Shown: positions 52,192-60,992 of the stretch, one piece after another | Position numbering within the stretch: the stretch's first letter is position 1 | How the letters are laid out: every line of letters starts with the position of its first letter | From: Azospirillum sp. TSO35-2 | GTDB taxonomy: Bacteria > Pseudomonadota > Alphaproteobacteria > Azospirillales > Azospirillaceae | Reading direction: 5' to 3' | Assembly (NCBI RefSeq): GCF_003116095.1 | Contig: NZ_LGRA01000013.1 | Location: 659,039-723,038, forward strand | DNA length: 64,000 nucleotides | The notes under the pieces: model-generated | Told to the model about the DNA's origin: nothing | Database searches by the model: none | Seen by the model: only the letters and a program-made list of their open reading frames with translations | Program-made: the position numbers and the translations under genes

Positions 52192-53102
52192 TGCGGCCTC
52201 ACCAACGCCGCGGCGCCGACCCGCCGCAGGAAATCATCGGCCAGACAGCCGGCGATGTCGGTGTCGCTGACGGTTTGCAGCCCCTGCCACGCCGGCATGG
52301 AGTTGACCTCCAGCACCAGCCAGCCGCTGTCGCTGTCTCGCTCCGGTGCGGCGATCAGATCGACGCCGGCGTAATCCGCCCCCACCACGGCGGCGGCGCG
52401 CACCGCCAGATCGGCGACGACGCCGTCGGGACGGAAGGGCTCGCAACGGGCGCCCTGGTGGACGTTGGTGATCCAGCTCCGGCCGTGCCGGATCATCGCC
52501 GCCACGGCGACCCCGCCGACGACGAAGACCCGGCAGTCGCGCCACGCCCCCTCCCGCAGCGGCGGCACGAAGGGTTGCAGGTAGTAGACGCCGGCCATCG
52601 CCTCGGGCTCCGGCACCTCGTCGGGCCGCGACAGCCGGCGCAGGCCGCGCCCTTGGGCACCGAACAGCGGCTTCAGCACGCAGTCCGGCCACTCCTCCAC
52701 GGCGGCGCGGGCGGCGTCGGCGGTTTGCACGGCGACGGCCGGCGGCGTCGGGATGCCCGCCTGGGCCAGCAGGAAGCTGGTGGTGCTCTTGTCGACGCAG
52801 CGTTCGATGGCGCGGGCGCCGTTGTAGACCGGCACCCCCAGCCGGTCGAGCGCGTGGAGCACGCCCAGCCGCAGCGTCACCTGTTCGAAGCTGCCCTGCC
52901 CGACCACCCGGACGAAGGCGCCCAGCGGCAGCGCGTCGCCGAAGCCCGGCAGGTGCAGCCCGGTCGCCGTGCGCCCCACCGCGAAGCCGCAGGCGTTGAG
53001 GGAGACGCGGCGGCACTCCACCCCCCGCCGTTCGATGGCGCGCGCCAGCCGCGCCGCGTGCCAGTCGGCCCCGTCGGTGAACAGGGCGATCGCGTCCGTC
53101 AT
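52188..53102 (-). CDS. RimK-family alpha-L-glutamate ligase, MptN-like
   Basis: The 304-residue ATP-grasp enzyme has the RimK layout: YNGARAIERCVDKSTTSFLLAQAGIPTP, VLKPLFGAQGRGLRRL (ATP loop), RVFVVGG and WLVLEVNSMPAWQGLQTVSDTDIA. RimK-like ligases add glutamate to carboxylates; MptN adds glutamate to H4MPT in archaea, and methylofuran also carries glutamates. The exact acceptor is not decidable. It overlaps both neighbours by ATGA. Confidence 0.82.
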   Translation of the reverse strand: MTDAIALFTDGADWHAARLARAIERRGVECRRVSLNACGFAVGRTATGLHLPGFGDALPLGAFVRVVGQGSFEQVTLRLGVLHALDRLGVPVYNGARAIERCVDKSTTSFLLAQAGIPTPPAVAVQTADAARAAVEEWPDCVLKPLFGAQGRGLRRLSRPDEVPEPEAMAGVYYLQPFVPPLREGAWRDCRVFVVGGVAVAAMIRHGRSWITNVHQGARCEPFRPDGVVADLAVRAAAVVGADYAGVDLIAAPERDSDSGWLVLEVNSMPAWQGLQTVSDTDIAGCLADDFLRRVGAAALVRPQ

Positions 53103-54241
53103 GCAGCCTCCACCATGGCGTGTTGATCGAGCAGGCACCGCGCGCGCCAGCCCGCAAGGCGGCGGGCCGTCACCGGATCGGCCGCGTCGGCCAGCACGGT
53201 GCAGAGCGGCACCCCCGCCGGAATCCGCGCCGGCACGGCCGGCCGGTCGGCGGTCCAGCGCGGCCAGCGGGTGTCGTCGGCCAGCGCCATCGGCACCCTG
53301 GTGTAGACGATCGCCGCCGCCCGGCAGCCGGTCAGCGCCGGCAGCCGGTCCGGCAGGGCGCCGGCGCAGGCGTCGAGATGGAGCGCCAGCAGGCTGGGCA
53401 TCGGCGCGCGGTCGAACAGGTCGAGCGTCGCCCCCGGCCGCGGGTTGATCTCCAGCAGACACCAGCCGGCGGGTCCGACCAGGAAATCGGCGCTGTTCAG
53501 CCCGACCAGCCCCACCGCCTCGGTGATCCGCGCCACCGCGTCGATCATCGACCTTGCGGTGGTGGCGAAAGCCGACACGGACAGCGGACCGACCGCGCCG
53601 CCGTAGCGATAGGGATGGTCCGGAGTCGGCGCCGTCCATTGCCGGCTGAAGCCGACCGGCATCATCCGCCGCCCGTTGGCCCGCCGCCCGTCTGCCAGGA
53701 ACAGCAGCGACAGCGGACGCCCCGGCGCCCGGCGTTGCCAATAATGCCCGGCCAGCGTCCGGACCGCCGCCTGCCCGGCAGGCCGCCGGATGTGGGCCCC
53801 GCCACTCGCGCCGGCCCGCTTGAGCAACCACCCCTCGCCGTCGCGTGGCGGCAACATAGCGACCTCCGGGTGCGCGATGCCGAGACGACCGAGCAGCGCC
53901 GCGAAGGCGACCGGGTCCTTCAGCCACGCCACCGTGTCCGGCCGGTTGCCGAGCAGCGGCCGGTCCCGCGCCAGCGCGGCCAACAGGTCCGGCCGATCCT
54001 CGAATCCGGCGCCATAGACGAGCGGCACCCCGCGCAGGCCCGGCGCGGCCAGCGCCCGCAGCAGCGCCGGAGCGGGCATGCGCAACCGGCGCGACGGCAG
54101 GGCGAGGCACGGGTCGGCCATCGCCGCCGTGTCGGTGTCGGCGAACAGGTCCAGCGCGGCGACACGCCGCCCGTCGCGGCGCGCGCTCGCTACCAGCGCG
54201 CGGGCCGACAACGCCGCGATCACAAGCTCCGGGTCCGCCAT
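53099..54241 (-). CDS. ATP-grasp protein of the H4MPT/methylofuran cluster
   Basis: The 380-residue protein has a pre-ATP-grasp part (LVIAALSARALVASARRDGRRVAALDLFADTD), a lysine in GEGWLLKRAGASGGAHIRR, and the acidic site GWCLLEINPRPGATLDLFD. It is a carboxylate-amine ligase by fold. The substrate is unknown; a step in H4MPT or methylofuran side-chain synthesis is inferred from the operon. It is the third distinct ATP-grasp enzyme in 6 kb. ATG 54241 is the only good start; the stop overlaps the RimK-like start. Confidence 0.8.
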   Translation of the reverse strand: MADPELVIAALSARALVASARRDGRRVAALDLFADTDTAAMADPCLALPSRRLRMPAPALLRALAAPGLRGVPLVYGAGFEDRPDLLAALARDRPLLGNRPDTVAWLKDPVAFAALLGRLGIAHPEVAMLPPRDGEGWLLKRAGASGGAHIRRPAGQAAVRTLAGHYWQRRAPGRPLSLLFLADGRRANGRRMMPVGFSRQWTAPTPDHPYRYGGAVGPLSVSAFATTARSMIDAVARITEAVGLVGLNSADFLVGPAGWCLLEINPRPGATLDLFDRAPMPSLLALHLDACAGALPDRLPALTGCRAAAIVYTRVPMALADDTRWPRWTADRPAVPARIPAGVPLCTVLADAADPVTARRLAGWRARCLLDQHAMVEAA

Positions 54242-54496
54242 CTCAGCCTCACCGTGAACCGGTCCAAGACGGGCCACAGCGGAGATGCGACCACAGTCAA
54301 GGCCACGCCGCCCAGACCCTTGCGGGTTACCACCGCGGGCGGGGCGGCGATGTGCCCGGTCATACGCCTTGAACATTCCTTTGCAGTCCCAACAATCATG
54401 CTCCAAAGCCATCTTTTCAATGGTCATCCCGAACATCGGCGTCCGCTGCTCCCGCGGTGCGCCGCCCTGGGGGCGAGACAGATCGAGGAAGACAGG

Positions 54497-55315
54497 ATGT
54501 ACGAAGCCGCAACCCGCGCGGAGCCTCCGTCGATCCCCGTCATCCAGGGTCCGGCGGCGCTGGCGGTGGAGGATCTCAGCCACAGCTTCGGCACGCGTGA
54601 GGCGCTGGACCGCGTGTCCTTCACCATTCCCCCGGCCGGCTTCACCATGCTGCTGGGGCTCAACGGCGCCGGAAAGACGACGCTGTTTTCGCTGATCACC
54701 CGGCTCTATTCCAACCGCACCGGCGCCATCCGCATCTTCGGCTTCGACCTCCGGCGCCAGCCGACCCGTGCGCTGGAGCGCATCGGCGTGGTCTTCCAAC
54801 AGCCGACGCTCGACCTCGATCTCAGCGTCCTGCAGAATCTGCGCTACCACGGCGGCCTGCACGGCATGCGGCCGGCCGACTGCGAGGCGCGCGCGCGGGA
54901 AGAGCTGGCGCGCATCGGCTTGGCCGACCGGGCGAACGACAAGGTCCGCGCGCTGTCCGGCGGGCAGCGCCGCCGGGTGGAACTCGCCCGCGCCCTGCTG
55001 CACCGGCCGAGCCTGCTGCTGCTCGACGAACCGACCGTCGGCCTCGACGTCGAGTCGCGCCGCGACATCCTGCGCCATGTCCGCGCCCTCTGCCGCGACC
55101 AGGGGCTGGCGGTGCTGTGGGCGACCCACCTGATGGACGAGGCCGATGCGGACGACGCCGTCGTCGTGCTGCACCAGGGCCGCCTGTGCGCGTCGGGCGG
55201 CGTGCGGGCGGTCTGCGCCGCGACCGGCGCGTCGAGCCTGCCCGACGCCTTCAGGGCCTTGACCACCCGTGATGCCGGACCCCACGAGCCCAAACCCCAG
55301 GAACCAAGACGATGA
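54497..55315 (+). CDS. PQQ-associated ABC transporter ATP-binding protein
   Basis: The 272-residue ATPase has Walker A LGLNGAGKTT, Q-loop VVFQQPTLDLDLSVLQNL, signature LSGGQRRRVELARALLHRP, Walker B LLLLDEPTVGLD and the switch His in LWATHLMDEA. It matches the group of exporters found with PQQ-dependent alcohol dehydrogenases. GACAGG lies just before ATG 54497. It overlaps the permease gene by ATGA, so the two form a complete ABC-2 exporter. The substrate is unknown. Confidence 0.9.
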   Translation: MYEAATRAEPPSIPVIQGPAALAVEDLSHSFGTREALDRVSFTIPPAGFTMLLGLNGAGKTTLFSLITRLYSNRTGAIRIFGFDLRRQPTRALERIGVVFQQPTLDLDLSVLQNLRYHGGLHGMRPADCEARAREELARIGLADRANDKVRALSGGQRRRVELARALLHRPSLLLLDEPTVGLDVESRRDILRHVRALCRDQGLAVLWATHLMDEADADDAVVVLHQGRLCASGGVRAVCAATGASSLPDAFRALTTRDAGPHEPKPQEPRR

Positions 55316-56127
55316 ACGCCGCGACCTGCTGGTACTGCCTGCGCAGCATCATCGTGCGCGAAGGCCTGCGCTTCCTCCACCAGCGCGAGCGCTTCTTCGC
55401 GGCGCTGGTCCGGCCGCTGGTCTGGCTGGCGATCTTCGCCGTCGGCTTCCGCGCGGTGCTGGGCGTGTCGATCATCCCGCCCTATGAAACCTACGTGCTG
55501 TACGACGAATACGTGGTTCCCGGGCTGGTCGCGATGATCCAGCTGTTCAACGGCATGCAGAACTCGCTGTCGATGGTCTATGACCGCGAGATGGGCAGCA
55601 TGCGGACCCTGCTCGTCAGCCCGCTGCCGCGCTGGTACCTGCTGGTCGCCAAGCTGCTGGCCGGCGTCACGGTGTCGATCGCCCAGGTCTATGTCTTCCT
55701 GGGCATCGCGTATCTGTGGGGGGTGGAGCCGCCGCCGCTCGGCTACCTCGCGGCGCTGCCGGCGCTGCTGCTCAGCGGGCTGATGCTGGGCGCGCTCGGG
55801 CTTCTGCTGTCGTCCTTCGTCAAGCAGTTGGAGAACTTCGCCGGGGTGATGAACTTCGTGATCTTCCCGATGTTCTTCGCCTCCTCGGCGCTCTACCCGC
55901 TGTGGCGGATCAAGGAGGGCAGCCCGACGCTGTACCAGATCGCCGCCGTCAACCCCTTCACCCAGGCGGTCGAGCTGATCCGCTTCAGCCTGTATCTCCG
56001 ATTCGACGGCGGCGCCCTGCTGTGGGTGCTCGGCTGTCTGGCTGTTTTCCTCGGCGCGGCGGTGCTGGCCTACGATCCCGGCCGCGGCTTCTGGGCACGG
56101 CGCGGCGGACCGGCGGAACAGTCCTGA
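55312..56127 (+). CDS. PQQ-associated ABC-2 permease
   Basis: The 271-residue inner-membrane protein has six hydrophobic segments (WLAIFAVGFRAVLGV, then LLVAKLLAGVTVSIAQVYVFLGIAYLWG, LLLSGLMLGALGLLLSSF, LWVLGCLAVFLGAAVLAY) and the ABC-2 signature around VMNFVIFPMFFASSALYPLWRI. It forms the channel for the adjacent ATPase. Such pairs resemble Nod/DrrB-type exporters, so export from the cytoplasm is expected. It ends 411 bases before xoxF. Confidence 0.9.
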   Translation: MNAATCWYCLRSIIVREGLRFLHQRERFFAALVRPLVWLAIFAVGFRAVLGVSIIPPYETYVLYDEYVVPGLVAMIQLFNGMQNSLSMVYDREMGSMRTLLVSPLPRWYLLVAKLLAGVTVSIAQVYVFLGIAYLWGVEPPPLGYLAALPALLLSGLMLGALGLLLSSFVKQLENFAGVMNFVIFPMFFASSALYPLWRIKEGSPTLYQIAAVNPFTQAVELIRFSLYLRFDGGALLWVLGCLAVFLGAAVLAYDPGRGFWARRGGPAEQS

Positions 56128-56538
56128 TCGCGCTGCCGCCATCGGTTATGACCTCGCCGATGGTGTTACCTCTTCTTGGAGATACTTATACACTATTTCG
56201 TTTGACCAAAAAACTTTCGAACGGGGCTGGAAAAAATTCTTCACAGCCTATCAGTATTTTACGACACTGATTATCAGCATACCAAACATGGCTCCAGTCA
56301 GGCCATAGCTTGTGACACGACGCATTCCGGCGACCGTGGCCGACCACGTCCGCGACGCCGCAGCAGCTTGAAATCGGAAGCATACGGACCGCCTCCACCG
56401 CGACGCCGCCCCGGTCGACATCGCGTCCCACTCGCCAAAGGGAAACCGCTCGACTGAAAGACCGACCGTCATCTCGAACACCGTCACCGCACAGTCCCTG
56501 GGAACACGGACCACCCCTAATAAACTGGGAGGAAACAC
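56128..56538. promoter_or_regulatory. xoxF upstream region with AT-rich core and inverted repeat
   Basis: The region has a distinctly AT-rich part (56160-56280). Within it ATCAGT (56250-56255) and ACTGAT (56266-56271) form a perfect repeat around ATTTTACGAC. Further right TTGTGACACGACGC and other GC-rich stretches precede the ribosome site GGGAGGA (56527-56533). A strong, regulated promoter is expected for xoxF, but I cannot fix -35/-10 positions or the start point. No gene is seen. Confidence 0.45.
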
Positions 56539-58365
56539 ATGAAGTCCCTCGTGCGTTGCCTGCTCGTCACCGCCGCGATCCAGGCGGCCACCGCCGTCAC
56601 CGCGTACGCCAACGATGACATTCTCAAGAACCAGAAGGACCCGGCGAACTGGGCCCTGCAACTCGGCAACTACGCCGGCCAGCGTTACAGCCCGCTCGAA
56701 CAGATCAACCGCGACACCGTGAAGAATCTCCGCCCGGTGTGGGAATTCTCCACCGGCGTGCTGCGCGGCCACGAGGGTGGTCCGATCGTCGTCGGCGACA
56801 CGATGTACATCTCCACCCCGTTCCCCAACATCGTCTACGCGCTCGACCTCAACGAGAACGGGCGCATCAAGTGGAAGTACGAACCGAAGCAGGAATCGTC
56901 GGTCATTCCGGTGATGTGCTGCGACACCGTCACCCGCGGCGTCGTGGTCGCCGGCAACAAGCTGTTCCTGGGCCAGGCCGACAACACCCTGGTGGCGCTG
57001 GACGCCAGCACCGGCAAGGTGCTGTGGACCGCCAAGAACGGCGACGCGTCGAAGGGCGAGACGCTGACGGCGGCCCCGCTGGTGGTCAAGGACAAGGTCT
57101 ATGTCGGCATCAGCGGCGGCGAGTTCGGCGTGCGCGGCCACCTGACGGCCTATGACATCAACACCGGCAAGCAGGTGTGGCGGGCCTATTCGACCGGTCC
57201 CGACAAGGACGTGATGATCGACCCGCAGAAGACGCTGATGCTCGGCAAGCCGATCGGCGAGCCCGACCTCGGCATCAAGACCTGGCCGGCGGACCAGTGG
57301 AAGATCGGCGGCGGCACCACCTGGGGCTGGTACACCTACGATCCCGACCTGAACCTGATCTATTACGGCACCGGCAACCCCGGCACCTGGAACCCGACGC
57401 AGCGCGCCGTCGACAAGGACCGGGCCAAGAGCGACAACAAATGGTCGATGACCATCTTCGCCCGCGATGCCGACACCGGTCAGGCGAAATGGGTGTTCCA
57501 GAAGACGCCCTTCGACGAATGGGACTATGACGGCGTCAACGAGAACATCCTGGCCGACGTGAACATCGGCGGGCAGCCGCGCAAGGCCCTGATCAACTTC
57601 GACCGCAACGGCTTCGCCTACACCATCGACCGCACCAACGGCGAGCTGCTGGTCGCGCAGAAGTACGATCCGTCCGTCAACTGGGCGAGCGAGATCGACA
57701 TGAAGACCGGCCGCCCGAAGGTGAACGACAAGTACAGCACCTTCGCGCAGGGCGAGGATCACAACACCACCGGCGTCTGCCCGGCGGCGTTGGGCTCCAA
57801 GGACCAGCAGCCGGCGTCCTTCTCGCCGGACAGCGGCCTGATCTACGTGCCGACCAACCACATCTGCATGGACTACGAGCCGTTCAAGGTGGAGTACTCG
57901 GCCGGCCAGCCCTATGTCGGCGCGACGCTCAGCATGTACCCGGCGCCGAACTCGCACGGCGGCATGGGCAACTTCATCGCCTGGGACCCCAGCGCCGGCA
58001 AGATGGTCTGGTCGAAGGCCGAGCGGTTCGCGGTGTGGAGCGGCGCCCTGACGACCAAGGGCGGCCTCGCCTTCTACGGCACGCTCGAGGGCTACCTGAA
58101 GGCGGTCGACCTGCGTGACGGCAAGGAGCTGTACAGCTTCAAGACGCCGTCGGGCATCATCGGCAACGTCAACACCTACACGCACAAGGGCAAGCAGTAT
58201 GTCGCCGTCCTGTCGGGCGTCGGCGGCTGGGCCGGCATCGGGTTGGCCGCCGGCCTGACCGGTGCGCAGGAAGGCCTGGGCGCGGTGGGCGCGCACAAGT
58301 CGCTGGGCGAATACACCCAGCTCGGCGGCGTGCTGACCGTGTTCGCGCTGCCCGACAGCCAGTGA
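56539..58365 (+). CDS. xoxF: Lanthanide-dependent methanol dehydrogenase XoxF
   Basis: XoxF oxidises methanol (to formaldehyde or formate) in the periplasm using PQQ and a rare-earth ion. The 608-residue precursor has a signal peptide (about 1-25). The eight-bladed propeller includes the adjacent disulfide Cys127-Cys128 (VMCCDTV). The decisive WDYDGVNEN has the catalytic Asp329 and the extra Asp331, which coordinates the lanthanide; the calcium enzyme MxaF has Ala there. Propeller tryptophan-docking repeats such as [11 protein letters not shown] are present. Sequence layout suggests the common XoxF5 group, which is inference. No mxaF, mxaI or mxaG is seen here. Confidence 0.97.
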   Translation: MKSLVRCLLVTAAIQAATAVTAYANDDILKNQKDPANWALQLGNYAGQRYSPLEQINRDTVKNLRPVWEFSTGVLRGHEGGPIVVGDTMYISTPFPNIVYALDLNENGRIKWKYEPKQESSVIPVMCCDTVTRGVVVAGNKLFLGQADNTLVALDASTGKVLWTAKNGDASKGETLTAAPLVVKDKVYVGISGGEFGVRGHLTAYDINTGKQVWRAYSTGPDKDVMIDPQKTLMLGKPIGEPDLGIKTWPADQWKIGGGTTWGWYTYDPDLNLIYYGTGNPGTWNPTQRAVDKDRAKSDNKWSMTIFARDADTGQAKWVFQKTPFDEWDYDGVNENILADVNIGGQPRKALINFDRNGFAYTIDRTNGELLVAQKYDPSVNWASEIDMKTGRPKVNDKYSTFAQGEDHNTTGVCPAALGSKDQQPASFSPDSGLIYVPTNHICMDYEPFKVEYSAGQPYVGATLSMYPAPNSHGGMGNFIAWDPSAGKMVWSKAERFAVWSGALTTKGGLAFYGTLEGYLKAVDLRDGKELYSFKTPSGIIGNVNTYTHKGKQYVAVLSGVGGWAGIGLAAGLTGAQEGLGAVGAHKSLGEYTQLGGVLTVFALPDSQ

Positions 58366-58376
58366 CCTCGATCGTC

Positions 58377-58413
58377 GGGCGCCGCTCCCAAGGGGCCGGC
58401 GCCCCTCTTTTCC
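58377..58413 (+). terminator. Hairpin with T-run between xoxF and xoxG
   Basis: GGGCGCCG (58377-58384) pairs with CGGCGCCC (58397-58404) and is followed by CTCTTTTCC. It lies 11 bases after the xoxF stop and could be a partial terminator that reduces xoxG relative to xoxF. Confidence 0.6.
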
Positions 58414-58459
58414 AAGCAGACGACACCCAAGCACGAGACCCCCGGGGAGAACCATCGAG

Positions 58460-58978
58460 ATGCCCAAACACCTGATCGGACTGTGCACGGCACTGGCGTT
58501 CACCGGCACGCTGGCGCTGGGCACTGCGTTCGGCCAGCAGGACGCTACCAAAACCCCCTCAGCCCAAAACACCCAGCCCCAATCCACCCAGGAAGCCAAG
58601 ATCCCCGACGCCAAGGACAAGGTCGACGACCAGGGCGTGCCGCTCTACACGGTGAAGGACGGCAAGGTCGACCAGGGGACCTACAACGGCTACCGGCGCT
58701 ACGCGTCGTCCTGCCATGTCTGCCACGGCCCCGACGGGCTCGGGTCCTCCTTCGCGCCCGCGCTGGTCGACAGCCTGAAGCGGATGGATTACTGGCAGTT
58801 CACCGACGTGGTCACCAACGGCCGCACCAACATGGGCGCCACCGGCGACAAGGTGATGCCGACCTTCGGCAGCGACCCCAACGTCATGCTCAACCTTGCC
58901 GACATCTACCGTTACCTCAAGGCCCGCTCCGACGATCAGGTCGGCCGCGGCCGGCCCGAACGGTTCCCGGCCTCGTGA
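58460..58978 (+). CDS. xoxG: Cytochrome c, XoxG-like electron acceptor of methanol dehydrogenase
   Basis: The 172-residue precursor has a signal peptide ending TAFGQQ, a Gln/Thr/Pro-rich linker, and then a class I haem c domain with CHVCH (in RRYASSCHVCHGPDGLG). The likely Met ligand is in GDKVMPTFGSDPN. Its size and position directly after xoxF fit XoxG. It should take electrons from XoxF-PQQ and pass them to a terminal oxidase. GGGGAGA precedes the ATG. The next gene starts 7 bases after its stop. Confidence 0.9.
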   Translation: MPKHLIGLCTALAFTGTLALGTAFGQQDATKTPSAQNTQPQSTQEAKIPDAKDKVDDQGVPLYTVKDGKVDQGTYNGYRRYASSCHVCHGPDGLGSSFAPALVDSLKRMDYWQFTDVVTNGRTNMGATGDKVMPTFGSDPNVMLNLADIYRYLKARSDDQVGRGRPERFPAS

Positions 58979-58985
58979 GACCGGC

Positions 58986-60308
58986 ATGATCCGCCGGCCC
59001 GTCCTTCTGCTGGCCGCCGCGCTGTGCGTGGCGGCCGGTTCTTCCGCCCGGGCGGCCGAGGGCATCCCGACCGATGCGCTGCGGGTCTGCGCCGACGCCA
59101 ACCTGCTTCCCTTCTCCAACGACCGCGGCGAGGGGTTCGAGAACCGCATCGCCCAACTGATCGCCAACGACCTGAAGGTGCCGCTGACCTTCACCTGGTG
59201 GCCGCAGACCATCGGCTTCGTCCGCAACACCCTGCGCACCCGCCAGTGCGACCTGGTGATGGGGACGGCGGTCGGCGAAGAGCTGATGCAGAACACCAAC
59301 CCCTATTACCGGTCGACCTACGCGCTGATCTACCGCAAGGATTCCGGGATCACCGCCAAGTCGCTGGCCGACCCGTCGCTCCAGGGCGCGCGCATCGGCG
59401 TGGTGGCGCGCACGCCGCCGTCCTCGGTGATGCTGCGCCACGGGCTGACCAACATGGAGCCCTACCAGCTCGACACCGACACGCGTGTCCACCACCCGGC
59501 GCAGCAGGCGGTCGAGGACGTCGCGGCGGCGCGCACCGACGCCGCGGTGGTGTGGGGGCCGATCGCCGCCTATTTCGCCGACCGCCAGACGGTCCCCATG
59601 GTCGTCGTCCCGCTGACGGACGAGCCGGGGGCGACGCCCTTCGAATACATGATCTCCATGGGCCTCCGCCCCGACGAGCCCGATTGGCGCCACTGGCTGA
59701 ACGAGTTCATCGTGCGCCGCCAGGGTGACATCGACCGCATCCTGGCCGACTACCATGTCCCGCTGGTCAACGCCGACGGAACGATCCGGGCAGCGGCGGC
59801 CCAGCCACCGGCGGCTCGATCAGAAACAATGGAACCGGACGGCTACCGGATGGACGGCTACCGCGCCCCGGTCCCGGCGACCCTGCGCGGCGCCGAGACG
59901 GTGGTGCCGGCGGAGGTCGAGCGGCTGGCGAAGGCCGGCGCCGTCCTGATCGACGTGCTGCCGACGCCGCCGAAACCGGCCGGGCTGTCGGCGGACAGCC
60001 GCTGGGTGCCGCCGCCCCATCTCAGCCTGCCGGGGGCGCATTGGCTGCCGAACGTCGGCTATGGCGCGCTGTCGGCCGACCAGGAGGCGTATTTCCGCAC
60101 CAACCTGGAGGCACTGACCGGCGGCGACCGCAAACGCCCGCTGGTGGTGTTCTGCCAACCCGATTGCTGGATGAGCTGGAACGCCGCCAAGCGCGCCGTC
60201 GCCTGGGGCTATCAGGCGGTCAACTGGTTTCCCGCCGGCACCGAGGGCTGGAAGGCCGCCGGCCACGACCTCGTCACGGTCGACCCGGAACCGCGCGCGG
60301 CCAACTGA
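58986..60308 (+). CDS. xoxJ: XoxJ-type periplasmic binding protein fused to a CW-motif rhodanese-like domain
   Basis: The 440-residue precursor has a signal peptide (VLLLAAALCVAAGSSARA). Residues about 25-265 form a solute-binding-like XoxJ/MxaJ domain (LRVCADANLLPFSNDRGEGFENRIAQLIA, DLVMGTAVGEELMQNTNPYYRS). XoxJ is thought to help assemble or activate the dehydrogenase. From about 290 it continues into a second domain with VLIDVLPTPPKPAGL and LVVFCQPDCWMSWNAAKRAV, where Cys390-x3-Cys394-Trp395 marks the family normally encoded as a separate PQQ-associated protein with a rhodanese-like fold. The frame is continuous, so this is a true fusion. Confidence 0.87.
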   Translation: MIRRPVLLLAAALCVAAGSSARAAEGIPTDALRVCADANLLPFSNDRGEGFENRIAQLIANDLKVPLTFTWWPQTIGFVRNTLRTRQCDLVMGTAVGEELMQNTNPYYRSTYALIYRKDSGITAKSLADPSLQGARIGVVARTPPSSVMLRHGLTNMEPYQLDTDTRVHHPAQQAVEDVAAARTDAAVVWGPIAAYFADRQTVPMVVVPLTDEPGATPFEYMISMGLRPDEPDWRHWLNEFIVRRQGDIDRILADYHVPLVNADGTIRAAAAQPPAARSETMEPDGYRMDGYRAPVPATLRGAETVVPAEVERLAKAGAVLIDVLPTPPKPAGLSADSRWVPPPHLSLPGAHWLPNVGYGALSADQEAYFRTNLEALTGGDRKRPLVVFCQPDCWMSWNAAKRAVAWGYQAVNWFPAGTEGWKAAGHDLVTVDPEPRAAN

Positions 60309-60320
60309 GTGCGATCCTCG

Positions 60321-60926
60321 TCAGGACAGCAGGCCGGACAGCAGGCGGGCGATGTCGCCGAGCCGCCGTTCGATGCGGACCGGCTGGTCGCACACCGCGC
60401 CCTGCGCCCGTCGGCGGTCGTCGAGCACGCGGCGGTCCCAGGCGATCTCGCTCTTGATCTCCTGCGCACGGGCGGCGTCGCCCGCCGCCGCGTCGAGCTG
60501 GTGCAACTGGCCGGCGATGCGGTCGCGGAGCGCGCGCTGGTTCTGCGCGTAGCGCTCGATCGAGGCGATGGCGGCGCTGCGCTGGCGGTCGAGCGTCTGG
60601 AAGGTCCCGGCGAAGACCAGCGTCAGCGCCCGATCCTTCCCCTCCCCCGCCGCGGCGGCCAGCGCCTGGGCGTCCGGCTCCAGGCTGGCGGGATCGACGC
60701 CGTCGTCGGCGGCGCGCCGGACCAGGGCGACGATCTTCGGGTCGCGCTGCCAGTCGTCCGCCAGCCCCTCGACCGGCGGACCGTCCCAGACCGAGGCGGC
60801 CGACAGGGTGGGGACCAGGACTTGCGGGCACGGCCAGTCGGGGTTCTTCGGGTCCTGCGCCAGGGCGGCAGCCGGCAACCCGATGATCAGAACCGCGGCG
60901 GCGAGGGGGAAGGGGCGTCGATCCAT
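60321..60926 (-). CDS. Periplasmic hypothetical protein beside the xox genes
   Basis: The 201-residue precursor has a signal peptide (PLAAAVLIIGLPAAALAQD). The mature part begins DPKNPDWPCPQVLVPTLSAASVWDGPPV and is then helical, with a coiled coil in RYAQNQRALRDRIAGQLHQLDAAAG. Two cysteines (PCP and AVCDQ) could pair. I do not recognise a named family; the WPCPQ start is seen in proteins encoded near PQQ dehydrogenases. It is convergent with the XoxJ fusion, 12 bases apart. Confidence 0.7.
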   Translation of the reverse strand: MDRRPFPLAAAVLIIGLPAAALAQDPKNPDWPCPQVLVPTLSAASVWDGPPVEGLADDWQRDPKIVALVRRAADDGVDPASLEPDAQALAAAAGEGKDRALTLVFAGTFQTLDRQRSAAIASIERYAQNQRALRDRIAGQLHQLDAAAGDAARAQEIKSEIAWDRRVLDDRRRAQGAVCDQPVRIERRLGDIARLLSGLLS

Positions 60927-60992
60927 GACTGGATGGTGGGGCATCCGACGCCCGACCGCCAGTCGGAAACGTTGCGCAAAAGGAGAAGCCCG

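Noticed and set aside
56251-58620. A 789-codon frame antisense to xoxF
   Set aside because: xoxF is certain from its DYD and Cys-Cys motifs; the antisense product has no domain.
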